DNA of 54,784 nucleotides. Source: a virus. The notes under the pieces were generated by a model that saw nothing but the letters and a program-made list of their open reading frames with translations, made no database searches and was not told the origin of the DNA. Positions 1-7,941 of the stretch are shown here, piece after piece. The stretch is taken from positions 1 to 54,784 of IMG/VR virus record IMGVR_UViG_3300022932_000095, one strand, 5' to 3'. Position numbers and translations under genes: made by a program. The stretch's first letter is position 1; every line of letters begins with the position of its first letter.

Positions 1-2
1 AT

Positions 3-3000
3 AAAGATACCAGCTATCTGCAATCCGTTATTGCAGAACAGGGAATAACCACTATACATTTTGTGCCTTCTATGCTCGAAGTGTTTTTATTGAGCTGCGA
101 CCCACAATTGTGCAACGGGTTAAAGCGGGTACTATGCAGCGGGGAAGCCTTATTGTCTGACCAGGTGGCTTTATTTAAAAAAAGGCTTCCGGGTATTGAA
201 CTTCATAATTTATATGGCCCCACAGAAGCAGCAATTGATGTAACGTGCTGGACGGTACCTGATCAAACAGACCATATAAATAATGTACCTATTGGTAAAC
301 CCGTATATAATACACAACTATATATTCTGGACAAAGATGGCAATATCACTCCTGTTGGCGTAGCTGGCGAATTGCATATCGGCGGGGTGCAGGTTGCAAG
401 AGGTTATCTTAACAGGGATGTGCTGAATGCTGAAAAATTCATACAGCAATCATTTGCAGATACGGGATACAGCAGGATGTATAAAACAGGAGATCTGTGC
501 AGGTGGCTGCCTGATGGCAATATAGAATATGCAGGAAGACTGGACGACCAGGTAAAGATAAGAGGTTACCGGATAGAACTGGATGAAATCAGGAACGTGA
601 TACAACAGCACGGGCAGGTTAAGCAATGTGCAGTAATCGCAAGGAAACGTAGCGGCAACGAAAAAGAAATTCTCGCATATTATGTATCCAGACCTGGAAA
701 ATCATATCAGCAAAAAATTATATCCAGACATAAAGAAATTGGGACACCACAGGAAAGTACACTTGTAGAGCTGCCAAATGGCCTGGTCATGTATACTTAT
801 AATAAATCAGAGCTGCTGTTTTTGTATGATGAGATCTTTAAAGCAAATACTTATCTTAAAAACGGGATAACAATTGCAGATGGAGATTGTGTATTTGATG
901 TCGGGGCAAATTTGGGAATGTTCTCTGTTTTTTCTTCAATGGCAGCTAAAAATACCAGGATATATGCTTTTGAGCCATTGCCTCCAACATTCAATTTACT
1001 TCAGTTAAATACAGAGCTGTATGAAGGAACATTTACGGTGTTGCCTTTTGGTATTTCGAACAAAGAGGAAACTGTTTCTTTCAGGCATTATCAGAACGCA
1101 ACAATACTTTCAAGCCGGTATATGGATGAGGTGGATGTTGCCAATACGGTAAAGGAATTTATATATAATACTGAAGATATTGAAGAGGGAGATCTAAGTA
1201 AAGAAGGTATTGATCAACTGCTCGAAGAAAGACTGGTTGCCGAAAAATATGATTGTACCTTAAAAACTCTTTCTCAGGTTATTGCCGAACATAATATTCA
1301 GCAGATTGATTTGCTAAAGATTGATGTAGAAAAAGCAGAACTGGATGTACTGGGAGGTATTGAAGAAAGTGACTGGGCTAAAATAAAACAGCTGGTGCTG
1401 GAAGTGCATGACGATTCAGACGGTAGGCTTGATTATATCAGAAATTTATTATACAGCCACCATTATGATGTAGTAATTGAACAAAGTGCCAATATGGGCA
1501 GTGCACATATTTATGATGTATTTGCCATTTCAAAAAGCCGGGTAGCTCACTCTTCGGTAAACGCTGATTCGTTTACTATTGAACTGCCTGAATTTACGGT
1601 AAGAGGAAACCTGACTGAAAGTATCCGGCAGTATCTCGAAACACAATTGCCAGAGTATATGATCCCTGCATTTTTAATAGAATTGGAGGAACTTCCTTTA
1701 ACTTCTAATGGGAAATTAAACAGGAAAGTGCTTCCCGAGCCGGAACTATTTGTACTGGAAGATTATGTAGCTGCTTCAAATCCAACAGAAATAAAACTTT
1801 TGGAGATTTGGGCTTCCATTCTAAAAATTGATCCTAAGCAGATAAGTATACATGCCGATTTCATGATGCTGGGTGGACATTCTCTCAGTGCTACAAGGGT
1901 CGTTACTGCTATGCGGGAACAAATGCAATTGACATTGAATGTAAAGGACTTCTTTTTACATCCTACGATTGCTTCTATGGCGGTATATCTGAAAAAATTT
2001 GATACCGGACCTGTATTACCGCCTGTTACCGCTCATCAGATGAGCAGAAATATTCCATTGTCCTTTGCACAGGAACGGTTATGGTTTATCGACAGGTTGC
2101 AGGGAAGTGTGGCTTATCATATGCCTTTTGTGTTCAGGCTTAAAGGCGATGTTAATGTAGCTGTGCTGGAGGCTGGTTTTAAAGCTATTGTTGAGCGCCA
2201 TCAGGTATTGCGAACCGTACTTCAGGAAATTGAAGGAGAAATATACCAGGAGATAAAATCATCAGCTAACTGGAAAATGATTTACAGTGATGGTTTGCAG
2301 CAGGATGATAAGCAAGTTAAAAGCTATGTGCATGAGATAATCAATAAACCTTTTGATTTATCCGCTGATTATTTACTGCGGGCAAACATGGTTTCATTTC
2401 CTGGACAGGATTATCTTGTGATTATAGTCATGCATCATATTGTGTCAGATGGGTGGTCAATGTCTGTAATGGTCAAAGAGATGCTGGAACTTTATCATGG
2501 ATTTATAAATCAAAAAACATCCGTATTACCACCGCTGCCAATTCAATATTCAGATTATGCAATCTGGCAGCACATGCATCTTAAGGGAGACGCGATCAAC
2601 GGGCAACTTGAGTATTGGAAAAATCAACTCAGGGATGTAATACCACTATATCTGCCGTCGGATTTTTCAAGGCCTTCAGTTCAAAGCACCAAAGGTGCTA
2701 CAATTTATTTCAATCTGTCACAATCGATTACAGAAAAGTTAAACGCTTTATCACTTAAAGAAGGGGTGACCATGTTTATGACCACGCTTTCAGCATTTAA
2801 AGTACTTCTATATAAATATACTTATCAGGAAGATCTGTGTGTGGGAGTGGCACTGGCCAATCGTACACAAAGTGAAACAGAATCACTCATTGGTTTTTTT
2901 GTAAATGCCCTGGTCATAAGGAGTAAAATGAGCAAAAAAATGCCATTTAATGAGTTATTGCAACAGGTAAAAGCAGTTACATTGGAGGGATATGCGAATC

Positions 3001-3398
3001 AGGATATTCCTTTTGAAAAAGTGATTGAAGCAGTAGCTGGTAAAAGAGAGGTGGCAGGCAATCCATTAATACAAGTCATGTTTGTTTTACAAAACACACC
3101 TGAAATACCGGAGATTGAATTGGGGAATGTAAAGTTCACACCTGAAACCGTCGAAAATGTAACTTCTAAATTTGATCTGACCTGGGACATCGAGGAAACA
3201 AAAGATGGTATGCGTATCCGTGTAGAGTATTGTACTGATCTTTTCAGACAAGAAACAATACAGCGCATGATTTCTCACTATGAAAATATTCTTGCATCCA
3301 TTGTGGAAGATCCATCGGCGCCCATCAGGCTATTAAATATGATGAGCACTGAAGAAGAACAACAATTGATTTATGGCTTTAATGATACAGTAAAATAA
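3..3398 (+). CDS. NRPS, 5'-truncated: A(FkbM methyltransferase)-T-C module
   Basis: Partial non-ribosomal peptide synthetase; the reading frame is open from base 3 and enters from the left edge. Counting from codon 3: the C-terminal two thirds of an adenylation domain with core A5 YGPTEAA at about 71-77, A7 YKTGD at about 160 and A8 at about 175-195. A methyltransferase insert follows at about 230-510, with a SAM-binding motif FDVGANLGMF near 298 and KIDVEKAE near 439, typical of the FkbM family. Adenylation then resumes to A10 (NGKLNRK, about 569). A carrier domain has the phosphopantetheine serine in LGGHSL (about 623-628). A condensation domain has HHIVSDG at about 811-817. The protein activates one amino acid, probably methylates it, and condenses it. 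Substrate is not called because the code residues lie partly outside the window. It ends in the usual C-A linker, unusually with a stop. Confidence 0.93.
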   Translation, partial: KDTSYLQSVIAEQGITTIHFVPSMLEVFLLSCDPQLCNGLKRVLCSGEALLSDQVALFKKRLPGIELHNLYGPTEAAIDVTCWTVPDQTDHINNVPIGKPVYNTQLYILDKDGNITPVGVAGELHIGGVQVARGYLNRDVLNAEKFIQQSFADTGYSRMYKTGDLCRWLPDGNIEYAGRLDDQVKIRGYRIELDEIRNVIQQHGQVKQCAVIARKRSGNEKEILAYYVSRPGKSYQQKIISRHKEIGTPQESTLVELPNGLVMYTYNKSELLFLYDEIFKANTYLKNGITIADGDCVFDVGANLGMFSVFSSMAAKNTRIYAFEPLPPTFNLLQLNTELYEGTFTVLPFGISNKEETVSFRHYQNATILSSRYMDEVDVANTVKEFIYNTEDIEEGDLSKEGIDQLLEERLVAEKYDCTLKTLSQVIAEHNIQQIDLLKIDVEKAELDVLGGIEESDWAKIKQLVLEVHDDSDGRLDYIRNLLYSHHYDVVIEQSANMGSAHIYDVFAISKSRVAHSSVNADSFTIELPEFTVRGNLTESIRQYLETQLPEYMIPAFLIELEELPLTSNGKLNRKVLPEPELFVLEDYVAASNPTEIKLLEIWASILKIDPKQISIHADFMMLGGHSLSATRVVTAMREQMQLTLNVKDFFLHPTIASMAVYLKKFDTGPVLPPVTAHQMSRNIPLSFAQERLWFIDRLQGSVAYHMPFVFRLKGDVNVAVLEAGFKAIVERHQVLRTVLQEIEGEIYQEIKSSANWKMIYSDGLQQDDKQVKSYVHEIINKPFDLSADYLLRANMVSFPGQDYLVIIVMHHIVSDGWSMSVMVKEMLELYHGFINQKTSVLPPLPIQYSDYAIWQHMHLKGDAINGQLEYWKNQLRDVIPLYLPSDFSRPSVQSTKGATIYFNLSQSITEKLNALSLKEGVTMFMTTLSAFKVLLYKYTYQEDLCVGVALANRTQSETESLIGFFVNALVIRSKMSKKMPFNELLQQVKAVTLEGYANQDIPFEKVIEAVAGKREVAGNPLIQVMFVLQNTPEIPEIELGNVKFTPETVENVTSKFDLTWDIEETKDGMRIRVEYCTDLFRQETIQRMISHYENILASIVEDPSAPIRLLNMMSTEEEQQLIYGFNDTVK

Positions 3399-3407
3399 AA
3401 TCGGTCT

Positions 3408-4285
3408 ATGTCAGATAAAAACATGTCTATACCAGTAATTGATGATAATCAAATCTTCATTCAGTTGTTTGAGAAACAGGTGGCTCTTACACCGGGGAAT
3501 ATTGCCCTTGTGTCAGGAGGCGAATGTATTACATACCTTGAGTTAAATAATGCAGCTAATCGTCTTGGCCATTTTTTAAAGGCCAGAGCGGTTCAGGAAG
3601 AAAGCCTCGTACCTGTGTGCCTGCAGCGCTCTCCCCGGCTGCTGATCACTATACTGGCCATTTTAAAAACAGGTGCAGCTTATGTACCCGTTGATCCGGA
3701 ATATCCGGCAGATTACATCCGTTTTTTACTGGAAGATACCGGTTCGGAATTATTAATAACTGACCATTCGTATAGAGAACAGTTACAGCCATTTGTTAAA
3801 ACATGCATTGACTTAGATACATGTAGTGAAGCAATTGCTGCGGAGTCTGGTGAAAATGTAATGAATATGCTTACATCCGGCAATCTGGCCTATGTTATTT
3901 ATACTTCGGGTTCTACAGGTAAACCAAAAGGGGTAATGATAGAACATGGGAACCTGATGAATTACCTGGCTAACTGTATAAAGTATTATGTAGATAAAGA
4001 TGCAGCAGGCCCTGGAAGTTATTTAAACCTGCCGGGTACGTTTGATGCATCCGTCACTTCTATGTTTGTGCCTTTGTTAACGGGTACTTCAGTAGTACTG
4101 GCTCCGGCAGAAATTGCAGAAATGTTCAGAAACGGTTCATTCAGTCAGGATAAGGCATACCAGTTTTTAAAAATGACCCCCTCACATCTTCAATTGTTAA
4201 ATGAAGCAACCGGCAGCAGCAGACAGGGCTTGACTAAAAGACTTATACTTGGTGGGGAAGCCCTTCAGTATAGCCAGCTTAAATT
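3408..4285 (+). pseudogene. NRPS adenylation domain, cut off by the phage junction
   Basis: Start of a second NRPS reading frame, in the same frame as the gene before it and separated from it by one TAA and three codons. It contains the N-terminal half of an adenylation domain: A1/A2 region (LKTGAAYVPVDPEYP), A3 phosphate loop YTSGSTGKPKG around residue 170, the FDASVT substrate-pocket segment, and GGEAL just before the break. Homology to adenylation domains stops at about residue 293, exactly where the sequence becomes identical to the phage repeat at 54671. A chimeric tail of about 12 residues then ends at 4325. Without A5-A10 and a carrier domain it cannot work. Whether the break exists in the cell or only in the assembly is open. 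Confidence 0.85.
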
Positions 4286-4399
4286 TTTAGGTAACTATAT
4301 ACGAGTTGGTACAAATATAATATGAAAACCGGGTTAGATGCCCGGTTTTCAATGTTTAAAATACTTATATTTATGACATTTACATTATTAGGGTATAGG
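4286..4399 (+). repeat. 114-base direct repeat, left copy (phage join)
   Basis: Identical base for base to 54671-54784, where the window ends. The bases before the two copies differ (NRPS before this one, the capsid stop codon before the other). It contains the capsid terminator hairpin and the start of a small ORF, so it is phage sequence and not host att DNA. The match may continue beyond the window. Confidence 0.95.
4324..4350. terminator. Bidirectional terminator hairpin after the capsid gene
   Basis: Perfect 10-bp stem GAAAACCGGG / CCCGGTTTTC with a 7-base loop, ending in T residues. In the circular map it lies about 40 bases after the capsid stop codon, and it recurs at 54709-54735. 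It would end late transcription before the leftward cargo cassette. Confidence 0.8.
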
Positions 4400-4522
4400 A
4401 TTACTTTCAGAAAAGAGGATAAGAACTTAAGAAAAAGGCAATTAATGCTAAACGAAACATCCAGGATGATTTCGGAGTCGTTCAGAAAATTCAGAGAAGG
4501 TAAAAATAGTCTATCTCTATAA
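4352..4522 (+). CDS. Small protein with hydrophobic N-terminus
   Basis: 56-codon ORF placed directly after the capsid terminator. I start it at the ATG at 4352 because the ATG at 4322 lies inside the terminator stem; a further ATG at 4373 begins MTFT, resembling the start of the next small ORF. The N-terminal residues (MFKILIFMTFTLLGY) are hydrophobic and the rest is basic and probably helical. It resembles no family I know. Confidence 0.4.
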   Translation: MFKILIFMTFTLLGYRITFRKEDKNLRKRQLMLNETSRMISESFRKFREGKNSLSL

Positions 4523-4526
4523 TATT

Positions 4527-4658
4527 ATGACATTTAGAATATTCAACATATTAATCATCATTAGAAGATACCCTAGCAGTAAGCAACTAGCGGAGAACCA
4601 AAAAAGGCTTTTTGAATTAAAAAAAATGATATTCAGTCAGGGCTCGTCTCAGACATGA
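4527..4658 (+). CDS. Small basic protein, possible paralogue of its neighbour
   Basis: 43-residue ORF five bases after the preceding small ORF. It has the same plan: a short hydrophobic N-terminus (MTFRIFNILIII) and a basic helical tail. The MTFR/MTFT starts and similar layout suggest a duplicated pair. Function unknown. Confidence 0.35.
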   Translation: MTFRIFNILIIIRRYPSSKQLAENQKRLFELKKMIFSQGSSQT

Positions 4659-4664
4659 TTTTTC

Positions 4665-4690
4665 AAAAAAGCCGACACTTGGCCGGCTGT
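4665..4690 (-). terminator. Terminator for the leftward cargo operon
   Basis: On the minus strand a 5-bp stem AGCCG / CGGCT is followed by six T. It lies just past the stop codon of the beta-barrel-like gene. Confidence 0.6.
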
Positions 4691-4699
4691 TATTGTTGT

Positions 4700-5257
4700 C
4701 TAAAATCTATAACCCAAGCCAAATGTGGCTTTATTATAGTTGTCGTATCCTATGTTAATGCCTACGTGTTTTGTCGCACGCACGTCAATAAAACATCCGC
4801 CAAATAATTTCTCTGACTCATGATGGGATGTACTATACAATCCCATTATATTGTTGTATGCGTTTTTGTAATTTATCTTGGTGCTAGAGCCAAGTCTACC
4901 TCCAATAGCCACACGTCCAAGCCTGTACCCTAAAGAGGCGTAAACGCCACCATTATTAGACACGCCTGTTTCATACACATCCTCAGGGAATGGATCATAA
5001 ATAGTTCCGTTATAACTTTCTCCATAAGCTCCTTTGTTTTTTAACGGCAACATTAATCCTATCCCAAAAAGAAAACCATTGTTGAAGTTCTTGTCGCTGT
5101 TATTCAGCACCTCCAAGCCTATTTCCCCACCGAAATTAGACGCGGTTCCGTAAATGCCTGTTAATGAGAATTTAAATTGTTTTCTAGATTGAGCTTGCAA
5201 TTGAGTAACTGAGAAAATAGTGGTTGCTAGAAATAATATGTAGAATTTTCTGTTCAT
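4700..5257 (-). CDS. Secreted outer-membrane beta-barrel-like protein
   Basis: 185 residues from the ATG at 5257. An upstream in-frame ATG would add 13 residues in front of a clear signal peptide, so it is rejected. The signal peptide is MNRKFYILFLATTIFS followed by VTQLQAQ with a cleavage site after AQ. The mature part has alternating glycine- and aromatic-rich strands ending in GLGYRF, with a terminal phenylalanine as in outer-membrane barrels. It looks like a bacterial gene carried by the phage. It shares an AAATACGACAAAAA leader with the gene upstream. A role in surface alteration of infected cells is only a guess. Confidence 0.65.
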   Translation of the reverse strand: MNRKFYILFLATTIFSVTQLQAQSRKQFKFSLTGIYGTASNFGGEIGLEVLNNSDKNFNNGFLFGIGLMLPLKNKGAYGESYNGTIYDPFPEDVYETGVSNNGGVYASLGYRLGRVAIGGRLGSSTKINYKNAYNNIMGLYSTSHHESEKLFGGCFIDVRATKHVGINIGYDNYNKATFGLGYRF

Positions 5258-5259
5258 TG

Positions 5260-5277
5260 TTTTTGTCGTATTTAGGG
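5260..5277 (-). repeat. Shared start-codon leader AAATACGACAAAAA, copy 1
   Basis: On the minus strand CCCTAAATACGACAAAAAC ends two bases before the ATG at 5257. A near-identical leader precedes the ATG at 5856 (5857-5874), and a third variant without an adjacent gene lies at 6004-6017. It suggests common control or a duplicated leader in the cargo cassette. Confidence 0.5.
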
Positions 5278-5301
5278 TATATATAATTATTGTCAAATCA
5301 T

Positions 5302-5856
5302 CTAAAATGATTCTTGTTTGTATTTCATTGATTTTTTAAGCGAAGATATCATTAACTCACTCTGCTCTTTTATAGAGGCCAATATAACCCTGCTTATTCT
5401 CTTTGTATACATCTTCCTGTTTCCTGTTTTTTCTCCTAGGATATTACAAATTAATTCAGATGGCATAAAGTCGCCAATTACGTCCGAATTAAGAGCCATA
5501 TCGTATATTTTATACCTATATCTATTGTCTTTACATTCTATTTGAATAGTAATCATGTCACGACATGTATTTGTTCCGGTCATACTGTTATAGTAAACAG
5601 GTATAGATCCTTTGCCTATTATCTTTCCTTCCTCTTTATCTTCGTTCTGGATTACGTTTTTAGAGTTTTTAAACGAATCAATAAACCACTGTTTGCCGTT
5701 TTTATAAAGATCATCTTTACTCATTTCTGGCACATGAACCACTCCCTCATAAACTATATCGTTATCTTTGAATGGTAAGTTTATCCCAGACGTATCTTTT
5801 TGGGCATAAGAATTTGCAGCCATAAATATGCTGCATGTAATAACTAGAATTTTCAT
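5302..5856 (-). CDS. DUF4468-family secreted protein
   Basis: 184 residues with an N-terminal signal peptide (MKILVITCSIFMAANSYAQ). The pattern of SKDDLYKNGKQWFIDSFK, then EDKEEGKIIGKGS, then a strand-rich second half is that of DUF4468, a TBP-like-fold family I know from Bacteroidota. No enzymatic role is known to me. It precedes the beta-barrel-like gene by 44 bases in the same leftward unit. Both look like host-derived cargo in the phage late region. Confidence 0.75.
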   Translation of the reverse strand: MKILVITCSIFMAANSYAQKDTSGINLPFKDNDIVYEGVVHVPEMSKDDLYKNGKQWFIDSFKNSKNVIQNEDKEEGKIIGKGSIPVYYNSMTGTNTCRDMITIQIECKDNRYRYKIYDMALNSDVIGDFMPSELICNILGEKTGNRKMYTKRISRVILASIKEQSELMISSLKKSMKYKQESF

Positions 5857-5874
5857 TTTTTTGTCGTATTTGGG
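5857..5874 (-). repeat. Shared start-codon leader AAATACGACAAAAA, copy 2
   Basis: On the minus strand CCCAAATACGACAAAAAA directly precedes the ATG at 5856 of the DUF4468 gene. It matches the leader of the gene downstream. Confidence 0.5.
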
Positions 5875-5885
5875 TTTTAAATTAA

Positions 5886-6017
5886 ATGGCGTGGACTGAT
5901 ATATCTATATGCCACCCAGGGTTACGACGCCCCACCAAGACACAAAGAAACAGCCACGCCATGACAGCGTACTATTATGCTTTGTATTGTCTTGGTGCCT
6001 TTCTGTCGTAATTTGGG
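5886..6017 (-). other. Nested inverted repeats, possible structured leader RNA
   Basis: No gene lies in 5857-6049. Within it a long imperfect inverted repeat has arms 5915-5947 and 5980-6017: TTACGAC (5922-5928) with GTCGTAA (6005-6011), CACCAAGACA (5933-5942) with TGTCTTGGTG (5988-5997), and CAAAG with CTTTG. A further 9-bp pair, ATGGCGTGG (5886-5894) with CCACGCCAT (5954-5962), links the flank to the loop, giving a pseudoknot arrangement. Leftward transcription would place it in the 5' leader of the DUF4468 gene. A transposon end or recombination site is the alternative. Confidence 0.45.
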
Positions 6018-6049
6018 CAGCAATACTAAACGTAGTACTATATCTTAAC

Positions 6050-6160
6050 CTACTTATTAGGTTTTTCTTCTTTCACAGATGCTTTAATCACCTCGTTAAA
6101 AGATCCTTTTATTTTTAGCTTGTAATCATTCTTTTTTGGTTTTGGTTTATCTTTTTTCAT
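6050..6160 (-). CDS. Small basic protein in the transposase operon
   Basis: 36 residues with a lysine- and proline-rich start (MKKDKPKPKKNDYKLKIKG) followed by SFNEVIKASVKEEKP. I recall short basic proteins of this kind from Bacteroidota but cannot name a function. It is the last gene of the four-gene leftward unit containing the transposase. Confidence 0.5.
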   Translation of the reverse strand: MKKDKPKPKKNDYKLKIKGSFNEVIKASVKEEKPNK

Positions 6161-6224
6161 TCCTTAATTTTTCAAAGTTATTAAATATTCAGTATATTTA
6201 TCATTATGAAAAAATTAAAGATAT

Positions 6225-6473
6225 TTATTTACCGCTTAAAAGGTCTCCTAGGTCTAAATCCTTTAGTGATACGTATAGATCAGATAAAATTACCGATCGT
6301 GCTTTATCGGAAATCTCAGAAAACATCTTAGTGTTTTCTTCATAGCTTTGACCATTGTTGATGTTCTCAATAAGGAACGTATTTTGAGCTGTAATCGCTA
6401 TGTGCGTTTGTACAGTTAGGATAAGGATAGCTTTGATCGTATCCCTAAGTCCATTGATTTCTAGTTCTTCCAT
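6225..6473 (-). CDS. Hypothetical protein downstream of the transposase
   Basis: 82-residue, mainly helical protein without cysteines or an obvious membrane segment. Its start lies 27 bases after the transposase stop. It matches no family I recognise. Its position suggests it belongs with the transposase cassette. Confidence 0.55.
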   Translation of the reverse strand: MEELEINGLRDTIKAILILTVQTHIAITAQNTFLIENINNGQSYEENTKMFSEISDKARSVILSDLYVSLKDLDLGDLLSGK

Positions 6474-6500
6474 AATATTTTAGTTTTTGTTTAACTAAAC

Positions 6501-7493
6501 TTATGAAATTAATTGCTTATACGTAAGTCTACTGTTCGAATTTGATAACGCATCACAAAATCTTTCTGAATCAGACAAACCACGTGTATTGTAACGATAG
6601 GTGAACTCATGGCAATACCTGCTGAGGTGTTTTGAACTAGTAAAATGATATACGCCAATAATACCACGTTTCAGTAGACTCCAGAACCCCTCTATTGTGT
6701 TGGTATTGTCCTCTCCGACTGTTATGTAGTTTCCATTGGTGTGCTTGATGGATGTGTGGGTGAATTTTTTTGATAATCCCCTATATGAAGGGTAAGCATC
6801 GGTTACTATTTTTGTTTTAGACTGGACAGAAGAGTTTATTATAGATTCAATTGTGTATGATGATGTATCTTTTGCAACAGAACAATATACCTTGCCGTGT
6901 TTAATTACGACTTTTTCTTTGACTTTACGGCCTTTTATTACTTTGTGATCTCTTTCTATGTATTCAATCACCTGCTTTTGAGCTACGCCTACAACAGGGG
7001 TTTTGTCTGATGGGCTTCTACCCTGAGAGCCTTCTATTTTCTTATTATCATGCCTGTTTTTATTCTTTCCACCAATATAGGTTTCATCTACTTCAACTAC
7101 ACTATCCAGCATCTCAGGAGCATTGTTAACTAACATGTGTCTTATTCTGTGCAAGAGAAACCAGGCTGTTTTCTGGGTTATATTTAGGTCACGACTCAAC
7201 TGTAAACTTGATATACCCTTTTTATGAGAGGTAGCTAAATAAATAGCAGCAAACCAATACCTTAGAGGTATTTTTGTATTTTCAAATACAGTGCCAGTAG
7301 TCACCGTGAATTTTTTACGGCATCCTTTATCCTTGCATTTAAAACCCCTATTGGTTACGTAAGAGCCCACAGTACCACAATGAGGGCAGCAAGGAGAGGA
7401 ACCCCATCTTTGGTACGCCAGGTAATCCACACATGTTGGCTTTTCTTTGAAGTGGTCAAGTAAATGTATTAGGCTTTTAAAATTCGTTGTCAT
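6501..7493 (-). CDS. IS1595-family (ISXO2-like) transposase
   Basis: 330 residues, the usual size. An N-terminal zinc ribbon has two cysteine pairs: CPHCG near residue 35 and a second pair near residue 55 (CKDKGC). The ISXO2-like catalytic domain shows VDETYIGGK near 140 (first Asp), DAYPSYRGL near 236 (second Asp) and NTIEGFWSLLKRG near 268 (third residue Asn/Glu), as in the IS1595 group. It would cut and join DNA of its own element. It sits one base after a small ORF and 27 bases before another, inside the phage morphogenesis operon. No flanking terminal inverted repeats or target duplication were recognised, so a resident or domesticated gene is possible. Confidence 0.88.
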   Translation of the reverse strand: MTTNFKSLIHLLDHFKEKPTCVDYLAYQRWGSSPCCPHCGTVGSYVTNRGFKCKDKGCRKKFTVTTGTVFENTKIPLRYWFAAIYLATSHKKGISSLQLSRDLNITQKTAWFLLHRIRHMLVNNAPEMLDSVVEVDETYIGGKNKNRHDNKKIEGSQGRSPSDKTPVVGVAQKQVIEYIERDHKVIKGRKVKEKVVIKHGKVYCSVAKDTSSYTIESIINSSVQSKTKIVTDAYPSYRGLSKKFTHTSIKHTNGNYITVGEDNTNTIEGFWSLLKRGIIGVYHFTSSKHLSRYCHEFTYRYNTRGLSDSERFCDALSNSNSRLTYKQLIS

Positions 7494-7494
7494 A

Positions 7495-7662
7495 TTACCT
7501 CTGTCTTGATGCTTGTAATTCTATATTTTTACTTATCTTCTCTATGTGATCAGACAATATAACATCTGTACCATTGGTGTGGTTGTCTAAATGCTTCATT
7601 AGTATAATCAACCCGGTTAGTAGTCTGTACAGCTCTTTGTCGCTAAGTTTTATTACTTTCAT
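7495..7662 (-). CDS. Small helical protein before the transposase
   Basis: 55 residues beginning MKVIKLSDKELYRLLTGLI. Its stop codon is one base before the transposase ATG, indicating translational coupling. It is the first gene of the leftward transposase unit. No family recognised; an accessory or regulatory role for the transposase is a guess. Confidence 0.55.
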   Translation of the reverse strand: MKVIKLSDKELYRLLTGLIILMKHLDNHTNGTDVILSDHIEKISKNIELQASRQR

Positions 7663-7695
7663 ATCCAAATGTATTCATCATATTAATACTAAAAG

Positions 7696-7709
7696 TACGG
7701 TAAACCGTA
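7696..7709. promoter_or_regulatory. Palindrome in the divergent intergenic region
   Basis: TACGGTAAACCGTA is a palindrome with two central A. It lies between the divergent transposase unit (start 7662) and the head-tail operon (start 7795), where an operator would be expected. The remainder of 7663-7794 shows a weak promoter-like TACCTTTA at about 7783-7790. Confidence 0.3.
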
Positions 7710-7794
7710 AACACAAGTCCCATCACATATATAAATACCTAAAATTAAAAAATATACCTTTTGCACTTCGTAACATTATAGTTACCTTTAACAT

Positions 7795-7941
7795 ATGGAA
7801 GTGAAATATTTAAGACCACACAATGGAAATAATATAGGGGACACTGAAAATGTACCTGATGATATTGGTAAATATTTAATTGTTCCTGGAGTAGCTAAGG
7901 AAATTATCGACAAGAAACCAAAAGGGGGCCATAAAAAATAA
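7795..7941 (+). CDS. Small head-tail region protein
   Basis: 48 residues; pattern MEVKYLRPHNGNNIGD, then VPDDIGKYLIVPGVA. Short phage proteins with this pattern (basic start, G-x3-GD, then LI-x2-GVA) are common between capsid and connector genes, which is its place in the circular map. The TAA stop overlaps the next ATG (TAATG). The molecular role is not known to me. Confidence 0.7.
   Translation: MEVKYLRPHNGNNIGDTENVPDDIGKYLIVPGVAKEIIDKKPKGGHKK

Noticed and set aside
4322-4351. ATG at 4322 as start of the first phage ORF
   Set aside because: It lies inside the terminator stem; the ATG at 4352 just after the hairpin is more plausible.
4286-4399. Direct repeats as attL and attR of a prophage
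   Set aside because: The repeat contains the capsid terminator and phage coding sequence, no integrase was found, and host sequence does not resume after the right copy.
5909-6118. Rightward ORF of 69 codons
   Set aside because: It runs through the inverted repeats and is antisense to the small gene at 6050-6160, which has a better protein pattern.
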